DNA of 64,000 nt, taken from Candidatus Poribacteria bacterium (GTDB lineage: Bacteria; Poribacteria; WGA-4E; PCPOR2b). Made by a program: the position numbers and the translations under genes. Positions 28,827-39,270 of this stretch are shown piece by piece. The stretch spans positions 1 through 64,000 of the forward strand of contig JAPPKS010000017.1 of assembly GCA_028819845.1 (NCBI GenBank), in the 5' to 3' direction. Under the pieces are notes generated by a model, which did no database searches, had not been told where the DNA came from, and worked only from the letters and a program-made list of their open reading frames with translations. Each line of letters begins with the position of its first letter. Position 1 is the stretch's first letter.

Positions 28827-29126
28827 ATGAAAGAACCGTACCACGTTATATTAAAACCGCTAGTCACAGAAAAAAGCACAATTCTTCGGGAGTCCAATAA
28901 GTATTCTTTCGTTGTTGATTCAAAATCCACAAAGTCAGAAATTCGTCACGCTGCTGAAGAGATATTTGATTTAAAGGGGAAAATTACCCAAGTAAATACC
29001 ATTCGGGTTCATGGTAAGCCAAAAGGAAAGCTGTTTCGGTATCGGATTGGCAGACGCCCAAGCTGGAAAAAAGCAATCATCACTATCGAAGAAGGGGCAG
29101 CCATACAGATCTTCGAAGGAATTTAA
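28827..29126 (+). CDS. rplW: 50S ribosomal protein L23
   Basis: A 99-residue L23, located at the exit of the peptide tunnel, where trigger factor and SRP dock. The conserved opening YHVILKPLVTEKSTILRE and the rRNA-binding loop TIRVHGKPKGKLFRYRIGRRPSWKKAIITI are clear. The ribosome site is weak, which fits coupling to rplD, 47 bases upstream. Confidence 0.96.
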   Translation: MKEPYHVILKPLVTEKSTILRESNKYSFVVDSKSTKSEIRHAAEEIFDLKGKITQVNTIRVHGKPKGKLFRYRIGRRPSWKKAIITIEEGAAIQIFEGI

Positions 29127-29204
29127 ACCTGTCAGTTGATGGGTTTACGCCAGTGATCCCGTCTTATGCGGTATGCCCATTTTAAATTGTAAAAGGAATA
29201 GAGC

Positions 29205-30029
29205 ATGGCAGTTAAAACATATTCCCCAGTGACGCCTAGTCGCAGAATGATGACGGGACATACTTTTGAAGAAATTACTCGTCGTGAACCAGAAAAATCC
29301 TTAGTTAAAGGGAAAAAGAATAATGCAGGGCGGAACGCATTAGGACGCATTACCGTCCGAAGGCGCGGCGGTGGACACAAACGGCGATACCGAATCATTG
29401 ATTTCAGGCGTGATAAATTTGGCATTCCGGCAAAAGTTGCCTCAATTGAATACGATCCTAACCGATCGGCCCGGGTCGCACTTCTTCACTATTCTGATGG
29501 CGAAAAGCGGTATATTCTTGCGCCCTTAGGCCTGCAGATCGGTGAAATGTTAAGTTCGGGGACGGATGCGGAGATTAAGGTAGGGAATGCTTTACCACTG
29601 GAGAAAATTCCCCTAGGAACTTCTGTACACAATGTAGAAATGATGCCGGGTAAGGGAGCACAGTTAGTACGAAGTGCGGGTGCCGCTGCGCAGTTGATTG
29701 ATCGAGAGGGCAAATATGCACGGATTCGACTCCCATCCAGTGAAGTTCGGTTAGTATTGGTGAGCTGCATGGCTACTATTGGCCAGGTTGGCAATGTTGA
29801 ATATGCCAATATCTCTATCGGCAAGGCTGGGCGTTCTCGATGGATGGGACGTCGGCCTAAAGTCCGTGGCGTTGCAATGAATCCAATCGATCATCCTCAT
29901 GGCGGCGGAGAAGGAAAAAGTTCGGGCGGTAGGCACCCCGTAACACCTTCGGGAGTTCCGACAAAGGGGTATAAAACGCGTAATCCTAAGAAGAAATCGA
30001 GCCAATATATTTCTAGTCGCCGCAAGTAG
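29205..30029 (+). CDS. rplB: 50S ribosomal protein L2
   Basis: A 274-residue L2, needed for subunit joining and close to the peptidyl transferase centre. Marks: [36 protein letters not shown], and the [19 protein letters not shown] segment with the critical histidine. The basic tail ends YISSRRK. Length is standard and it follows rplW by 78 bases, preceded by AAAGGA. Confidence 0.98.
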   Translation: MAVKTYSPVTPSRRMMTGHTFEEITRREPEKSLVKGKKNNAGRNALGRITVRRRGGGHKRRYRIIDFRRDKFGIPAKVASIEYDPNRSARVALLHYSDGEKRYILAPLGLQIGEMLSSGTDAEIKVGNALPLEKIPLGTSVHNVEMMPGKGAQLVRSAGAAAQLIDREGKYARIRLPSSEVRLVLVSCMATIGQVGNVEYANISIGKAGRSRWMGRRPKVRGVAMNPIDHPHGGGEGKSSGGRHPVTPSGVPTKGYKTRNPKKKSSQYISSRRK

Positions 30030-30106
30030 TCATTTTGTTAGACTCAATTTCGATTGCATGGAAATACAACGTACCTAAACACAACTGATTAGAAGAGGAA
30101 TGGCTG

Positions 30107-30376
30107 ATGCCACGCTCTATTAAAAAAGGGGCTTATATTGAGCCCAAGCTGCAGAAAAAGATTGAAACCATGAATCGATCCGGTACCAAGCGTGTCATTC
30201 GTACCTGGTCGCGACGTTCGATGATTACACCGGAATTGGTGGGCCATACCCTCGCTATCCACAACGGGAAGAAGTTTTTCCCGGTTTATATTTCGGAGAA
30301 CATGGTAGGGCACAAATTAGGTGAATTCGCACCAACAAGGACGTTTAGATCACATACGGGCGGCAGAAAAGGGTAA
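30107..30376 (+). CDS. rpsS: 30S ribosomal protein S19
   Basis: An 89-residue S19 in the small-subunit head. [40 protein letters not shown] and [20 protein letters not shown] are all canonical. It follows rplB by 77 bases, with a GAGGAATGG site. Confidence 0.98.
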   Translation: MPRSIKKGAYIEPKLQKKIETMNRSGTKRVIRTWSRRSMITPELVGHTLAIHNGKKFFPVYISENMVGHKLGEFAPTRTFRSHTGGRKG

Positions 30377-30408
30377 TTGACGTTCGATGCGGTGAGGAGT
30401 ATTGTAAG

Positions 30409-30762
30409 ATGGAAGCGAAAGCGAGAATCCGAAATGTACCTGTTGCACCGCGCAAGGCACGTTTAGTTGCCGATTTGGTGAGAGGGCTGTATGTGGAAGA
30501 TGCTTTAAATCTATTAACAATTACGCACAAAGCCATTTCGCCGGTAATCCGTAAGCTAATTCGATCAGCGGTAGCGAATGCACAATATCGAGATGCCAAC
30601 ATTAACCAAGACAATCTTTTTATCAAGACTATTTTCGTCGATGAGGGGATGACTCGAAAGTGGTTTCGTCCAAGATCTCGAGGTATAGCAAATCGTATAT
30701 TACATCGAAGATCGCATATTACCGTTATGTTGGACGAGGAAAATGAGGGAAATGGGGATTAA
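30409..30762 (+). CDS. rplV: 50S ribosomal protein L22
   Basis: A 117-residue L22 whose beta-hairpin lines the exit tunnel. Conserved: NVPVAPRKARLVADLVRG, AVANAQYRDANINQDNLFIKTIFVDEGMTRKWFRPRSRGIANRI (start and end of that run), and the final SHITVML. A GGTGAGGAG site precedes the ATG at 30409. Length is normal. Confidence 0.97.
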   Translation: MEAKARIRNVPVAPRKARLVADLVRGLYVEDALNLLTITHKAISPVIRKLIRSAVANAQYRDANINQDNLFIKTIFVDEGMTRKWFRPRSRGIANRILHRRSHITVMLDEENEGNGD

Positions 30763-30856
30763 GGAATTTTTTAACTCAATACATAGATTGACTAATGGTC
30801 TTGCGCCGCGTCTATTTAGACGTTTCCGCAGGAATAATCGCTGTGAGGAGGTCTGA

Positions 30857-31633
30857 TTGGGACAGAAAACGCACCCACGCGGGTTACGATTGGGAATCAC
30901 TGAAACTTGGGATTCTAAATGGTACAATGAAAAAGAGTATGCCCAATGGCTCCATGAAGATTTAAAGATCCAAAACTTCGTTAAGGAGAGATTGTCACGC
31001 GCCGGAATTTCGCGCATTGAAATTGAGAGAGTGGGAGATAAGTGTAGCATAAATGTCCACACAGCACGTCCTGGGATCGTGATTGGGCGGCGCGGGGCGG
31101 AAGCTGAGAAATTGCAGGAGGACGTGGCAAAACTCATCGGACGAACCATCCGAATCAATGTGACAGAAATTAAACAGCCTGAACTTGATGCGCAACTCGT
31201 AGCTGAAGGCGTCGCACTTCAGATTGAGCGGAGAACGAACTTCAGGCAGGCAATGAAAAAAACGATTGCTTCCTCAATGAGAGCTGGTGCTCAGGGAGTG
31301 AAAATAGTTATTGGCGGCCGCCTCGGCGGACATGAGATGGCGCGATCGGAATCAAATATTGATGGGCGCGTTCCCCTCCATACACTAAGAGCGAATATTG
31401 ACTACGGGTTCACCGAAGCAAATACGACGTACGGAAAGATTGGCGTAAAGACATGGATTTTCAAAGGGGAGGTAATTGGTAAACCTGGCATTCCGGAGAT
31501 TACATCGCCCCCAGGCCGTGTGGCGAAAGTTCCTCCCGATCAGACTACATCAAGACAGCCGTCACGGCGCTCTCAAGATAGGTGGGATGGGCAATCTCGC
31601 AAGCGTGGCTCTCGTCGTAGCAGGACAAATTAG
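30857..31633 (+). CDS. rpsC: 30S ribosomal protein S3, TTG start
   Basis: A 258-residue S3 at the mRNA entry channel, part of the ribosomal helicase. It begins [22 protein letters not shown] from a TTG start at 30857, well placed after GAGGAGG (30845-30851). The KH domain shows [20 protein letters not shown], and the C-terminal domain [24 protein letters not shown]. It has a longer than usual, very basic tail (about 35 residues rich in Arg and Ser) after PEITSPPGR. The gap to rplV is 94 bases. Confidence 0.97.
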   Translation: MGQKTHPRGLRLGITETWDSKWYNEKEYAQWLHEDLKIQNFVKERLSRAGISRIEIERVGDKCSINVHTARPGIVIGRRGAEAEKLQEDVAKLIGRTIRINVTEIKQPELDAQLVAEGVALQIERRTNFRQAMKKTIASSMRAGAQGVKIVIGGRLGGHEMARSESNIDGRVPLHTLRANIDYGFTEANTTYGKIGVKTWIFKGEVIGKPGIPEITSPPGRVAKVPPDQTTSRQPSRRSQDRWDGQSRKRGSRRSRTN

Positions 31634-31755
31634 AAGTCGTTGAAATCGTGATTATATTAGTCGCGCATCACCGCAGTCCAACTGTGTTTCTCAATTGCAG
31701 GTTTCCCTATGTTAGTGTGAGGTAAAGGGGGCCAAAGTATAGGGAGTTATATGAA

Positions 31756-32169
31756 ATGTTGATGCCAAAGCGTGTATTACACAGAAAGGTGCAACGGGGG
31801 AAGCGGCGTGGAAAGCCCCACCGCGGTTCTCGGATAAATTTTGGTGAATTTGGCTTGCAAGCAGTTGAATGTGGTTGGATTACAAGTCGTCAAATAGAGG
31901 CTGCTCGTGTCGCAATGACCCGGTATGTACGACGCGGTGGGAAGGTTTGGATTAAGATATTTCCGCATAAACCCATCAGCAAGAAACCCGCTGAAACTAG
32001 AATGGGAAGTGGGAAAGGTCCCCCCGAATTTTGGGTGGCAGTCGTAAAATCCGGGCGAATCCTGTACGAATTGAGTGGAGTCGCGGAGGCAGAAGCTAGG
32101 GAGGCGATGCGAAGAGCCGCCCACAAATTACCCCTGAAGACAAAGTTTGTCAGCCGATCTGGAGCATAA
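31756..32169 (+). CDS. rplP: 50S ribosomal protein L16
   Basis: A 137-residue L16 at the A-site tRNA corridor. [55 protein letters not shown] (given by its ends) and [11 protein letters not shown] are standard. An ATG five bases earlier (31751) opens only a 3-codon frame, ATG-AAA-TGT-TGA, overlapping the real start. It follows rpsC after 122 bases that hold no gene. Confidence 0.97.
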   Translation: MLMPKRVLHRKVQRGKRRGKPHRGSRINFGEFGLQAVECGWITSRQIEAARVAMTRYVRRGGKVWIKIFPHKPISKKPAETRMGSGKGPPEFWVAVVKSGRILYELSGVAEAEAREAMRRAAHKLPLKTKFVSRSGA

Positions 32170-32176
32170 CAACGTT

Positions 32177-32383
32177 ATGACTACCGTCGAACTTCGAAGC
32201 AAATCAGTAGAAGAACTAAAAAACGAACTAGGTAATCTCAAAGAAGCACTATTTAATCTGAAATTTCGAGCGATGCTTGGCCAACTTGAAGATACTTCTC
32301 AATTTAAAAAAGTCAAGGTAGATATCGCGAGGATTCACACAATTTTAGGTGAACGTGACCTCGAAATTCATAAAGAACCATAG
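32177..32383 (+). CDS. rpmC: 50S ribosomal protein L29
   Basis: A 68-residue two-helix L29 at the tunnel exit. VELRSKSVEELKNELGNLKEALFNLKF and the ending helix VDIARIHTILGERDLEI fit the family. I chose ATG 32177; an in-frame TTG at 32147 overlaps the end of rplP and adds residues unlike L29. It lies 7 bases after rplP and is probably translated by coupling. Confidence 0.94.
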   Translation: MTTVELRSKSVEELKNELGNLKEALFNLKFRAMLGQLEDTSQFKKVKVDIARIHTILGERDLEIHKEP

Positions 32384-32401
32384 GGTTGAAAGAGGGCGAT
32401 C

Positions 32402-32677
32402 TTGAGTCTAAAGGACCGAGGCAAACGAAAACTTCGCACGGGCGTTGTAACTAGCGATTCAATGGATAAAACTGTTGCGGTCACAATTACCCGCACTTAT
32501 CAACATCCGTTTTATAAAAAGATTCTAAGAAAAACAACTAGAATTCTTGCCCACGATGAGCAAAATGTATGTAGAGTAGGTGACCTTGTTCAGGTGGTTG
32601 AATCGCGCCCGATTAGTCGCGAAAAAAAATGGAAAGTTCGTCAGGTTGTTTCAAAAATTGAGCCAGACAATGACTGA
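32402..32677 (+). CDS. rpsQ: 30S ribosomal protein S17, TTG start
   Basis: A 91-residue S17, a primary 16S rRNA binder with an OB fold. GKRKLRTGVVTSDSMDKTVAVTI, YKKILRKTTRILAHDEQN and DLVQVVESRPISREKKWKV are diagnostic. The TTG at 32402 follows GAGGGCGATC, a suitable ribosome site. It is 18 bases from rpmC. Confidence 0.96.
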   Translation: MSLKDRGKRKLRTGVVTSDSMDKTVAVTITRTYQHPFYKKILRKTTRILAHDEQNVCRVGDLVQVVESRPISREKKWKVRQVVSKIEPDND

Positions 32678-32726
32678 GCTAATCGCACAGATGCCAGAAG
32701 TATCAGAATCAGAAAGGGACCGATAA

Positions 32727-33095
32727 ATGATTCAATCCTACAGCCGTTTAATCTGTGCTGATAACACGGGTGCGAAACGGCTGATGTGTATTCGAGTGCT
32801 TGGCGGCAGCCGAAAACGGTATGGGCGAGTGGGTGATGTAATTGTCGCAAGTGTGAAGGAAGCGAGTCCAAACAGCCAGGTAAAAAAGGGGGAGATTGTC
32901 CGAGCCGTAATTGTTCGTACCGTCAAGGAGTACCGTCGATTGGACGGGTCTTACATCAAGTTCGATAAGAACGCTGCCGTTTTAATCGATACTCAGAATC
33001 AGCCGAGGGGAACACGCATATTTGGTCCCGTCGCTCGTGAACTCAGAGATAAGGCGTTCGCCCGGATTATCTCTTTAGCCCCTGAAGTCATTTAG
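32727..33095 (+). CDS. rplN: 50S ribosomal protein L14
   Basis: A 122-residue L14 that contacts 16S rRNA in an intersubunit bridge. [28 protein letters not shown] and [28 protein letters not shown] are near-perfect family ends. An AAAGGGA site is upstream. It opens the spc section. Confidence 0.98.
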   Translation: MIQSYSRLICADNTGAKRLMCIRVLGGSRKRYGRVGDVIVASVKEASPNSQVKKGEIVRAVIVRTVKEYRRLDGSYIKFDKNAAVLIDTQNQPRGTRIFGPVARELRDKAFARIISLAPEVI

Positions 33096-33126
33096 AAGGT
33101 CATTTCTGGTCCTTAAGGAGGTATGC

Positions 33127-33477
33127 GTGGCGCTGCGGAAATTTCATATCAGAAAAGACGATTTGGTATTGGTGTTGAGCGGTAAAGATGCGGGCAAGAG
33201 AGGAATCGTGCTTGAGACGCTATACGGTAAAAATCGTGCAGTTGTCGAAGGCATACACATGGCGACGATGCACCTTCGTCCCAATCCACAGGGGCAAGGC
33301 GGCATTGTAGAGAAAGAAGGTACTATTCACATTTCTAATCTGAAATTAATTTGCCCAAAGTGTAATCGCCCAGCACGTACGAAACGCCAAGTTTTTGAGA
33401 AAGAAATCGGAGACCGAACAAAAAAACGCCGATTGCGCATATGTAAAAAATGCGGAGAAGTAGCCGAAAACGAATAA
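33127..33477 (+). CDS. rplX: 50S ribosomal protein L24, GTG start, Cys4 tail
   Basis: A 116-residue L24, an assembly initiator near the tunnel exit. The KOW motif is seen as KDDLVLVLSGKDAGKRGIVLE, then VVEGIHMATMHLRPNPQGQGGIVEKEGTIHISN (by its ends). Two CxxC pairs, CPKC and CKKC, form a probable zinc ribbon in the C-terminal third. The GTG at 33127 follows AAGGAGG (33115-33121). Confidence 0.95.
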   Translation: MALRKFHIRKDDLVLVLSGKDAGKRGIVLETLYGKNRAVVEGIHMATMHLRPNPQGQGGIVEKEGTIHISNLKLICPKCNRPARTKRQVFEKEIGDRTKKRRLRICKKCGEVAENE

Positions 33478-33538
33478 TTCTTAGACACACAAAAATTGCA
33501 ATATCCCCGCAAAATTTTCTCCGTGTGAGGAAAAACTG

Positions 33539-34078
33539 ATGAGTCCATTTAGATCGTTTTATAAAGAAGAGGTAGTGCCAGCGCTGCAACGGCGCTTTGA
33601 CTATTCAAACATCATGCAGGTGCCAAAACTTGAAAAGATTGCGTTGAATATAGGAGTTGGCGCTGCAACACAGAATCCCAAATTGCTGGAGAATGCTGTC
33701 GAAGAACTGACGCTAATAGCCGGTCAACGCGCAATTATTACGCGAGCCAAGAAATCAGTGTCCGCATTCAAGATACGCGATGGTATGGCTATCGGTTGTA
33801 AGGTCACTCTAAGGCGGCACTCGATGTATGAGTTTTTCAATCGGCTCGTAAACGCTGTATTACCGCAAATTCGAGATTTTAGAGGGCTTTCCCCAAATTC
33901 ATTCGATGGACGCGGAAATTATTCGTTAGGTCTTCATGAACAGGTTATTTTTCCGGAAATTGACTACGATCGCGTGAGTGAAGTCCGAGGATTAAATATT
34001 TCCATCGTTACTACAGCCTCAACAGACGAAGAGGGGCATGAATTCTTGCGTCTCATGGGTATGCCATTTAGAGGATGA
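33539..34078 (+). CDS. rplE: 50S ribosomal protein L5
   Basis: A 179-residue L5, which binds 5S rRNA and P-site tRNA in the central protuberance. [34 protein letters not shown] (by its ends), [23 protein letters not shown], and [11 protein letters not shown]-like [20 protein letters not shown] are conserved. It is of usual length. An intergenic stretch of 61 bases separates it from rplX. Confidence 0.97.
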   Translation: MSPFRSFYKEEVVPALQRRFDYSNIMQVPKLEKIALNIGVGAATQNPKLLENAVEELTLIAGQRAIITRAKKSVSAFKIRDGMAIGCKVTLRRHSMYEFFNRLVNAVLPQIRDFRGLSPNSFDGRGNYSLGLHEQVIFPEIDYDRVSEVRGLNISIVTTASTDEEGHEFLRLMGMPFRG

Positions 34079-34122
34079 TTGCGTGCTTGGTCCCGAGCAT
34101 AGCTGAAGAAAGGAGGTTGGGG

Positions 34123-34308
34123 TTGGCAACTAAAGCACTCATTGCAAAGCAGAAAAGAACTCCCAAGTTTAGAACGCGGAAATACAATCGATGCCGAATA
34201 TGCGGACGCTCTCGAGGCTTCCTGCGCCGGTTTGAATGTTGCCGAATTTGCTTCCGACTACTAGCCAGGGCCGGCAAGATACCCGGTGTGAGAAAAGCGA
34301 GCTGGTAA
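34123..34308 (+). CDS. rpsN: 30S ribosomal protein S14, zinc-binding type, TTG start
   Basis: A 61-residue S14 of the zinc form, with [10 protein letters not shown] and CCRICF giving two CxxC pairs. The ending [11 protein letters not shown] is standard. I place the start at TTG 34123 ([15 protein letters not shown]) because AGGAGG stands 6 bases ahead and the length then equals the family norm; a longer frame from 34075 overlaps rplE and adds nothing S14-like. Confidence 0.95.
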   Translation: MATKALIAKQKRTPKFRTRKYNRCRICGRSRGFLRRFECCRICFRLLARAGKIPGVRKASW

Positions 34309-34323
34309 AGGAGAAGAATACTA

Positions 34324-34722
34324 ATGTCAATGACAGATCCTATCGCGGATATGTTAACTCGCATTCGCAATGCGAATATGGTCAGGCACGATCGCGTAGA
34401 AATACCCGCGTCAAATCTAAAATTGGAAATCGCCCGTATCCTTCACGAGGAAGGGTTTCTTCGTAACTATCGCTTGATTGATGACCGAAAACAGGGCATT
34501 TTGAGGATCTATCTTAAGTATGGTGACAATCAAGAGAAAGTCATTACAGGTATTAAGCGAATCAGCAAACCGGGGCGGCGTGTATATGTAAAAGCCACAG
34601 GCTTACCTCGCGTGTACGGAGATTTAGGGATTGCGATTCTTTCGACCTCCCAAGGCGTGAAGACCGCATTTGAATGCAGGAATGTCAGCATCGGCGGTGA
34701 AGTCCTCTGTTATGTTTGGTAA
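34324..34722 (+). CDS. rpsH: 30S ribosomal protein S8
   Basis: A 132-residue S8, a central-domain 16S rRNA binder and, in enteric bacteria, the spc operon repressor. [51 protein letters not shown] (by its ends) and [13 protein letters not shown] are canonical. It is 15 bases from rpsN with a strong AAAGGAGAA site. Confidence 0.97.
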   Translation: MSMTDPIADMLTRIRNANMVRHDRVEIPASNLKLEIARILHEEGFLRNYRLIDDRKQGILRIYLKYGDNQEKVITGIKRISKPGRRVYVKATGLPRVYGDLGIAILSTSQGVKTAFECRNVSIGGEVLCYVW

Positions 34723-34754
34723 TTCTTAAGGTTTTGAACATAGGAGATGAAGTA

Positions 34755-35321
34755 ATGTCACGAATAGGACGTATGGCCATTGAGGTACCCGCGAATGTGA
34801 AAGTAGCTGTGGAAAAAAAGGATGTCACTGTTGAAGGGCCAAAAGGGAATCTAAGTTGGAAGATACCTGAAAACATTGAAGTGGATTTAGTCGATGGTGT
34901 AATTGCGGTTAGCCGGTCGAGCAACCAAAAGATACATCGGTCTCTACATGGTTTAACTCGCAGTCTCATTGCGAATATGGTAGCCGGTGTAAGCAAGGGA
35001 TTTGAGAAGAGGCTTCGGGCCGTAGGAACGGGATACCGAGCGGAAATAGATCGGCAAAAACGTCTAGTTTTAAATGTTGGATATTCTCACCCAGTTGTTT
35101 ATTCTCCCCCTGATGGTGTTATCCTGAATGTGGGTACCATTGAAAACGTGGATGGACAACCTCATATACCTATCACGGTAAACGGTATTGATAAACAACT
35201 TGTAGGACAGGTTGCCGCATCAATTCGACAGATAAAAAAACCTGAAGTATATGAGCCGTGCAAAGGTATCCGCTATGAAGGCGAACATGTCCGTATGAAG
35301 GAAGGGAAAGCGAGGGCTTAA
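34755..35321 (+). CDS. rplF: 50S ribosomal protein L6
   Basis: A 188-residue L6 by the factor-binding site. The start [17 protein letters not shown] at 34755 follows TAGGAGAT; an earlier open start at 34716 overlaps rpsH and is not L6-like. [13 protein letters not shown] and the C-terminal [20 protein letters not shown] are conserved. Confidence 0.97.
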   Translation: MSRIGRMAIEVPANVKVAVEKKDVTVEGPKGNLSWKIPENIEVDLVDGVIAVSRSSNQKIHRSLHGLTRSLIANMVAGVSKGFEKRLRAVGTGYRAEIDRQKRLVLNVGYSHPVVYSPPDGVILNVGTIENVDGQPHIPITVNGIDKQLVGQVAASIRQIKKPEVYEPCKGIRYEGEHVRMKEGKARA

Positions 35322-35347
35322 CGCCGAATATATCGTGGAGGAAAGTC

Positions 35348-35716
35348 TTGGATCGGATTAAGAGGAAATATATTGCTCGAAAGATGCGTAAACAGCGAGT
35401 CAGAAAGAAAATTGTCGGTACCAGTAAAAGACCAAGGCTTGCCGTATTTAAGAGTCTGAAGCACATTTATACACAGATAATTGATGATGAGAAAGGGATT
35501 ACGCTTGTTGCAGCATCAACCCTTTCACCGGAGTTAAAAAATAGCTTGACTACAGCGGGTAATATTGATGCAGCTCGTAAAGTTGGACAGTTGATCGCGA
35601 ACAAAGCGAAAGAACAAAAGATTTATTCCGTTGTTTTCGATCGGGGTGGAAATCCTTATCATGGAAGGCTCCAAGGGCTCGCAGAAGCTGCTAGGGAAGG
35701 CGGATTGAAGTTTTAG
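35348..35716 (+). CDS. rplR: 50S ribosomal protein L18, TTG start
   Basis: A 122-residue L18 that binds 5S rRNA together with L5. [31 protein letters not shown] (by its ends) and the ending [26 protein letters not shown] are standard. The TTG at 35348 follows GTGGAGGAAAGTC. Confidence 0.96.
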   Translation: MDRIKRKYIARKMRKQRVRKKIVGTSKRPRLAVFKSLKHIYTQIIDDEKGITLVAASTLSPELKNSLTTAGNIDAARKVGQLIANKAKEQKIYSVVFDRGGNPYHGRLQGLAEAAREGGLKF

Positions 35717-35741
35717 AGATTTCAACGTGGAGGCCAACTTT

Positions 35742-36263
35742 TTGTTGAAGGAAAAGATAAACCCGGATGAATTTGAATTTGAAGAACGGCCAATTGACAT
35801 AAATCGTGTAATGCGTGTGCGAAAAGGCGGACGAACTCCGAGTTTCAATGCGCTTTCAGCCGTTGGGAACCGCGACGGCATTGTTGGCATCGGATTTGGC
35901 AGCGCAAATGAAATTCCTTCGGCAATCAGCAAAAGTATTGCTGATGCCAAGAAAAATCTAATCCGCGTTCCATTGTCAGGAAGTACGATTCCGCACGAAA
36001 TTGTTGGTCAATTTAAAGCTGCTAAAGTCCTTCTAAAACCGGCAAGCCCCGGTACAGGGATTATTGCCGGTCTTGCAACACGGATAATTCTGGAGTTCGC
36101 CGGTGTTCAGGATATACTGACCAAGCGGCTAGGCTCTAGAAATGCAAAAAATATTGCAGAAGCAACTATGCAAGCGCTACGCGCCTTGAAGGATATTGAT
36201 GAAGTTACTCACCTTCGTGGTAAAGCTATTGAAGACCTCCGAAATAATATGGGTGCCCGCTAG
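35742..36263 (+). CDS. rpsE: 30S ribosomal protein S5
   Basis: A 173-residue S5 that helps decoding accuracy and mRNA unwinding. ERPIDINRVMRVRKGGRTPSFNALSAVGN, GIVGIGFGSANEIPSAISK and AGLATRIILEFAGVQDILTKRLGSRN are conserved (the last given to its recognisable end). I prefer TTG 35742, which has GGAGG (35729-35733) 8 bases ahead. A GTG at 35727 is also possible but has only a weak ribosome site and would place that GGAGG inside the gene. The next gene is rplO, so rpmD (L30) is missing from its usual place. Confidence 0.95.
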   Translation: MLKEKINPDEFEFEERPIDINRVMRVRKGGRTPSFNALSAVGNRDGIVGIGFGSANEIPSAISKSIADAKKNLIRVPLSGSTIPHEIVGQFKAAKVLLKPASPGTGIIAGLATRIILEFAGVQDILTKRLGSRNAKNIAEATMQALRALKDIDEVTHLRGKAIEDLRNNMGAR

Positions 36264-36275
36264 GGCAAAATTCTA

Positions 36276-36725
36276 ATGGAATTGAACAATCTCAAACCAG
36301 CTAAGAACTCAAAACGCCCAAGAAAACGGGTTGGGCGCGGAAATGCTTCAGGTTGGGGGAAAACCTGTGGTAGAGGGCACAAGGGGCAAAAGTCGAGGTC
36401 CGGCGGGTCAATCCCGGACTGGTTCGAAGGGGGGCAAATGCCCTTCGTTAGACGGCTCCCCAAGCGTGGTCCTAGTAAAGTGGGGCATAAACACATTACA
36501 TATGACGTTGTTAATGTAGAGTCGCTAAATCGTTTTGAAAACGGGAGGACTATTACGCTAGAGGTTCTGCGAGAAGCAAGAATTATTCATGGCGGGAATG
36601 CCAGAGTGAAAATCCTAGGATCCGGAAATCTTGAAAAGCAATTAACTGTACAGAGCCATAAATTTTCGAAGTCTGCCATTGAGAAAATAGAATCGGCGGG
36701 CGGTAAAATTGAGGTAATGCAATAA
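36276..36725 (+). CDS. rplO: 50S ribosomal protein L15
   Basis: A 149-residue L15, a late-assembly large-subunit protein. The Gly/Arg-rich head KRPRKRVGRGNASGWGKTCGRGHKGQKSRSGG (by its ends), the GGQMPFVRRLPKRG motif and the KFSKSAIEKIESAGGKIEV ending are typical. It starts 12 bases after rpsE and its stop overlaps the secY start (TAATG). Confidence 0.97.
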   Translation: MELNNLKPAKNSKRPRKRVGRGNASGWGKTCGRGHKGQKSRSGGSIPDWFEGGQMPFVRRLPKRGPSKVGHKHITYDVVNVESLNRFENGRTITLEVLREARIIHGGNARVKILGSGNLEKQLTVQSHKFSKSAIEKIESAGGKIEVMQ

Positions 36726-38059
36726 TGATTAAGGCTTTTCAAAACGCTTTGAAAATTCCGGAATTACGCAAACGGCTGTTCTTCACGGCGATGTTGTTAA
36801 TTGTATATCGATTGGGCGCTCACATTACCTTGCCGGGGATAGACGATGCGGCGTTGAAAGATTTCTTTGAGGCGTTAAAGGAACGCACGGGCGGAATGAT
36901 TGGGCTAGTAGATTTGTTTTCCGGAGGTGCGTTCGCACAGATGACCATATTTGCACTTGGTATTCAGCCGTACATCAGCGCCATGATTATCATGCAGCTT
37001 CTCACCGTTGTTATTCCCTCACTTGAAAAACTCTCAAAAGAACCTGATGGACGCAAAAAAATTACGCAATATACGCGCTACGGAACCGTCATTCTCAGCG
37101 TTGTTCAAGGAATCACAATAAGTTTCATTTTGCTCAACCCCGGTGCAATTGTTGGTCTGGATAGGACTATCGTAACGAATCCGGGTTGGATGTTCCATTT
37201 CGTGACCGTCATCACTCTGATGGCAGGTACCTCTTTTGTGATGTGGCTTGGCGAGCAGATTACAGAGCGGGGAATCGGGCAGGGCATTTCGTTAATCATT
37301 ACCATCGGAATCCTTGCAGGCATGCCCGGCGGTGCAAGTACACTTTTTGGTCGTCTATTTAGCGATCCAAAATTTGGACTCCCGCAACTCGCTATATTTT
37401 TGGTACTGGCTGTGATAGCCATCATGGGAACGGTCTATATTCAATTGGCCGTTCGTAAGATTCCAGTGCAGTATGCGCGGCGGGTGGTTGGACGCAAGGT
37501 ATTCGGCGGTCAAACGACGCATCTGCCCCTTCGTGTAAACGCCGCAGGTATGATTCCCATCATTTTCGCCGTGACGCTAATCCAATTTCCTTCCACAGCT
37601 TTGGGTTTCTTGCCGCAAACTTGGGGGTGGGTTGATGGCGCACGGGGTATTTTCAGTTCGGGAACTCCCTTATATATGATAACCTATGCGCTTCTGATTA
37701 TTGGTTTCACATTTTTCTACACTGCTGTCCAGATTAATCCCGTTCAGATGGCTGATGATTTGAAAAAATACGGCGGGTTCATTCCGGGGATTCGCCCCGG
37801 AAAACGGACAGCGGAGTATATTAATGATACTTTAACCAGGATTACTTTACCCGGCGCGCTCTTTCTCGCCGCCATCGCAGTTATTCCGATTATTTTGCAA
37901 GCGGGTCTTGGTGTCGGAACATTAATAGAAGGTGCTTCAATCTTGATTGTTGTAGGTGTTGTATTGGATACAATGTCCCAAATCGAATCTTACCTGACCA
38001 TGAGGCATTATGAGGGATTTCTGCAAGATAGACGTATGAGAGGACGACGCTCCAGATAA
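36725..38059 (+). CDS. secY: Preprotein translocase subunit SecY
   Basis: A 444-residue inner-membrane protein with ten predicted helices that forms the protein export channel. [24 protein letters not shown], plug-region [29 protein letters not shown] (by its ends), the cytoplasmic [19 protein letters not shown] and the last loop with [11 protein letters not shown] are conserved. It is translationally coupled to rplO. It should export the signal-peptide proteins of this window. adk, map and infA, which often follow, are absent. Confidence 0.98.
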   Translation: MIKAFQNALKIPELRKRLFFTAMLLIVYRLGAHITLPGIDDAALKDFFEALKERTGGMIGLVDLFSGGAFAQMTIFALGIQPYISAMIIMQLLTVVIPSLEKLSKEPDGRKKITQYTRYGTVILSVVQGITISFILLNPGAIVGLDRTIVTNPGWMFHFVTVITLMAGTSFVMWLGEQITERGIGQGISLIITIGILAGMPGGASTLFGRLFSDPKFGLPQLAIFLVLAVIAIMGTVYIQLAVRKIPVQYARRVVGRKVFGGQTTHLPLRVNAAGMIPIIFAVTLIQFPSTALGFLPQTWGWVDGARGIFSSGTPLYMITYALLIIGFTFFYTAVQINPVQMADDLKKYGGFIPGIRPGKRTAEYINDTLTRITLPGALFLAAIAVIPIILQAGLGVGTLIEGASILIVVGVVLDTMSQIESYLTMRHYEGFLQDRRMRGRRSR

Positions 38060-38136
38060 AAACCTTTGGCAATACCCCTTTTTCACACTTTCCTCGCCGA
38101 CAGAACCTAAACATCCAACTGAGAAGGGGAAGTATT

Positions 38137-38253
38137 ATGAAAGTTCGCGCTTCAGTAAAAAAAATCTGTAATAAGTGCATTGTTATAAAGAGAAAAGGGA
38201 TTGTCCGGGTCATTTGCCCTGCAAATCCAAAGCACAAACAGAGACAAGGTTAG
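38137..38253 (+). CDS. rpmJ: 50S ribosomal protein L36, zinc form
   Basis: A 38-residue protein, too short for most gene lists. It starts [14 protein letters not shown] and ends [12 protein letters not shown]. The three cysteines and one histidine of the zinc site (CxxC ... C ... H) are all present. One extra residue lies between the third Cys and the His compared with the common 37-residue form. GAGAAGGGGA precedes the ATG. Placed between secY and rpsM, as is normal. Confidence 0.96.
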   Translation: MKVRASVKKICNKCIVIKRKGIVRVICPANPKHKQRQG

Positions 38254-38379
38254 CTTTTTATGGTTAGGCCAATTAAGGTCGAGTTATAGGGCAATTGGAA
38301 GAATTCATTTCGGAATCTCATTCCGTGTCAGCCTAGGGCACATGTAAACTGAACCTTCAATCCATCGGGGAGGACAACT

Positions 38380-38775
38380 GTGGCAAGAATTGCCGGAGTC
38401 GATTTACCTCGGAACAAAAGAATAGACATTGCACTCACGCACATTTTTGGAATTGGACGCCGTACGGCATCAAACATGGTGGCGGAGTTGCAAATCAATC
38501 CTGAGACTAAATCTCAGGATCTCACTGAAGACGAAATTAGCCGGTTGAGAAATAGCATTGGCCAGGAACACAAGGTGGAAGGCGATCTCAGGCGTGAGAT
38601 CGAGCTAAACATAAAACGGCTGGTGGACATCAATAGTTATCGTGGGTTGCGTCATCGTCGACAACTGCCTGTTCGAGGTCAGCGTACGAGTACAAATGCG
38701 CGCACGCGCAAAGGAAAGGCAAGAACCATTTCAGTGGGCAGGAAAGCAAAAGAATCCGCGCGAAGAGGCGGCTGA
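38380..38775 (+). CDS. rpsM: 30S ribosomal protein S13, GTG start
   Basis: A 131-residue S13 of the small-subunit head, contacting P-site t[29 protein letters not shown] and [26 protein letters not shown] are canonical. The GTG at 38380 follows GGGGAGGAC. The C-terminal tail ([19 protein letters not shown]) is somewhat longer than usual. Confidence 0.97.
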   Translation: MARIAGVDLPRNKRIDIALTHIFGIGRRTASNMVAELQINPETKSQDLTEDEISRLRNSIGQEHKVEGDLRREIELNIKRLVDINSYRGLRHRRQLPVRGQRTSTNARTRKGKARTISVGRKAKESARRGG

Positions 38776-38860
38776 TATCCGCATGAAACTCGACCCGCTC
38801 GGACTAATGGCATCCTTGTGTGATGTTGTATCCTAGAGGGTTCGTATAAGGAGTTTACAT

Positions 38861-39229
38861 TTGAGAAAAAGAAAAGAAAAAAAATTTGTTCCTGAAGGAA
38901 TTGCCCACATACAAGCAACTTTCAATAATACGATTGTTACCATTACAGATCAAAACGGTCATACAATCGCTTGGGCAAGCGCAGGGATGAACTTTCGAGG
39001 CTCCAGAAAATCTACTCCGTTTGCGGCTCAACAGACTGCGGAGGCCGTTGCAAAGAAAGCAATGGAGCAAGGTATGAAACGCGTTGAGGTTCGTGTAAAA
39101 GGACCAGGCGCCGGCAGAGAATCTACGATTCGAGCGCTGTCAGCGGCCGGATTGGAAATTACTTCGCTGAAAGATGTCACACCAATTCCCCATAATGGTT
39201 GCCGTCCTCCAAAGCGACGCCGCGTTTGA
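38861..39229 (+). CDS. rpsK: 30S ribosomal protein S11, TTG start
   Basis: A 122-residue S11 of the platform, forming part of the E-site mRNA path. [39 protein letters not shown] and [12 protein letters not shown] are diagnostic. The TTG follows TAAGGAG. It begins [11 protein letters not shown], a basic but shortened N-terminus. Confidence 0.97.
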   Translation: MRKRKEKKFVPEGIAHIQATFNNTIVTITDQNGHTIAWASAGMNFRGSRKSTPFAAQQTAEAVAKKAMEQGMKRVEVRVKGPGAGRESTIRALSAAGLEITSLKDVTPIPHNGCRPPKRRRV

Positions 39230-39270
39230 TTGAATTTTGGAATTCAGTAACTCAATTTTAGAGAGTGAAG

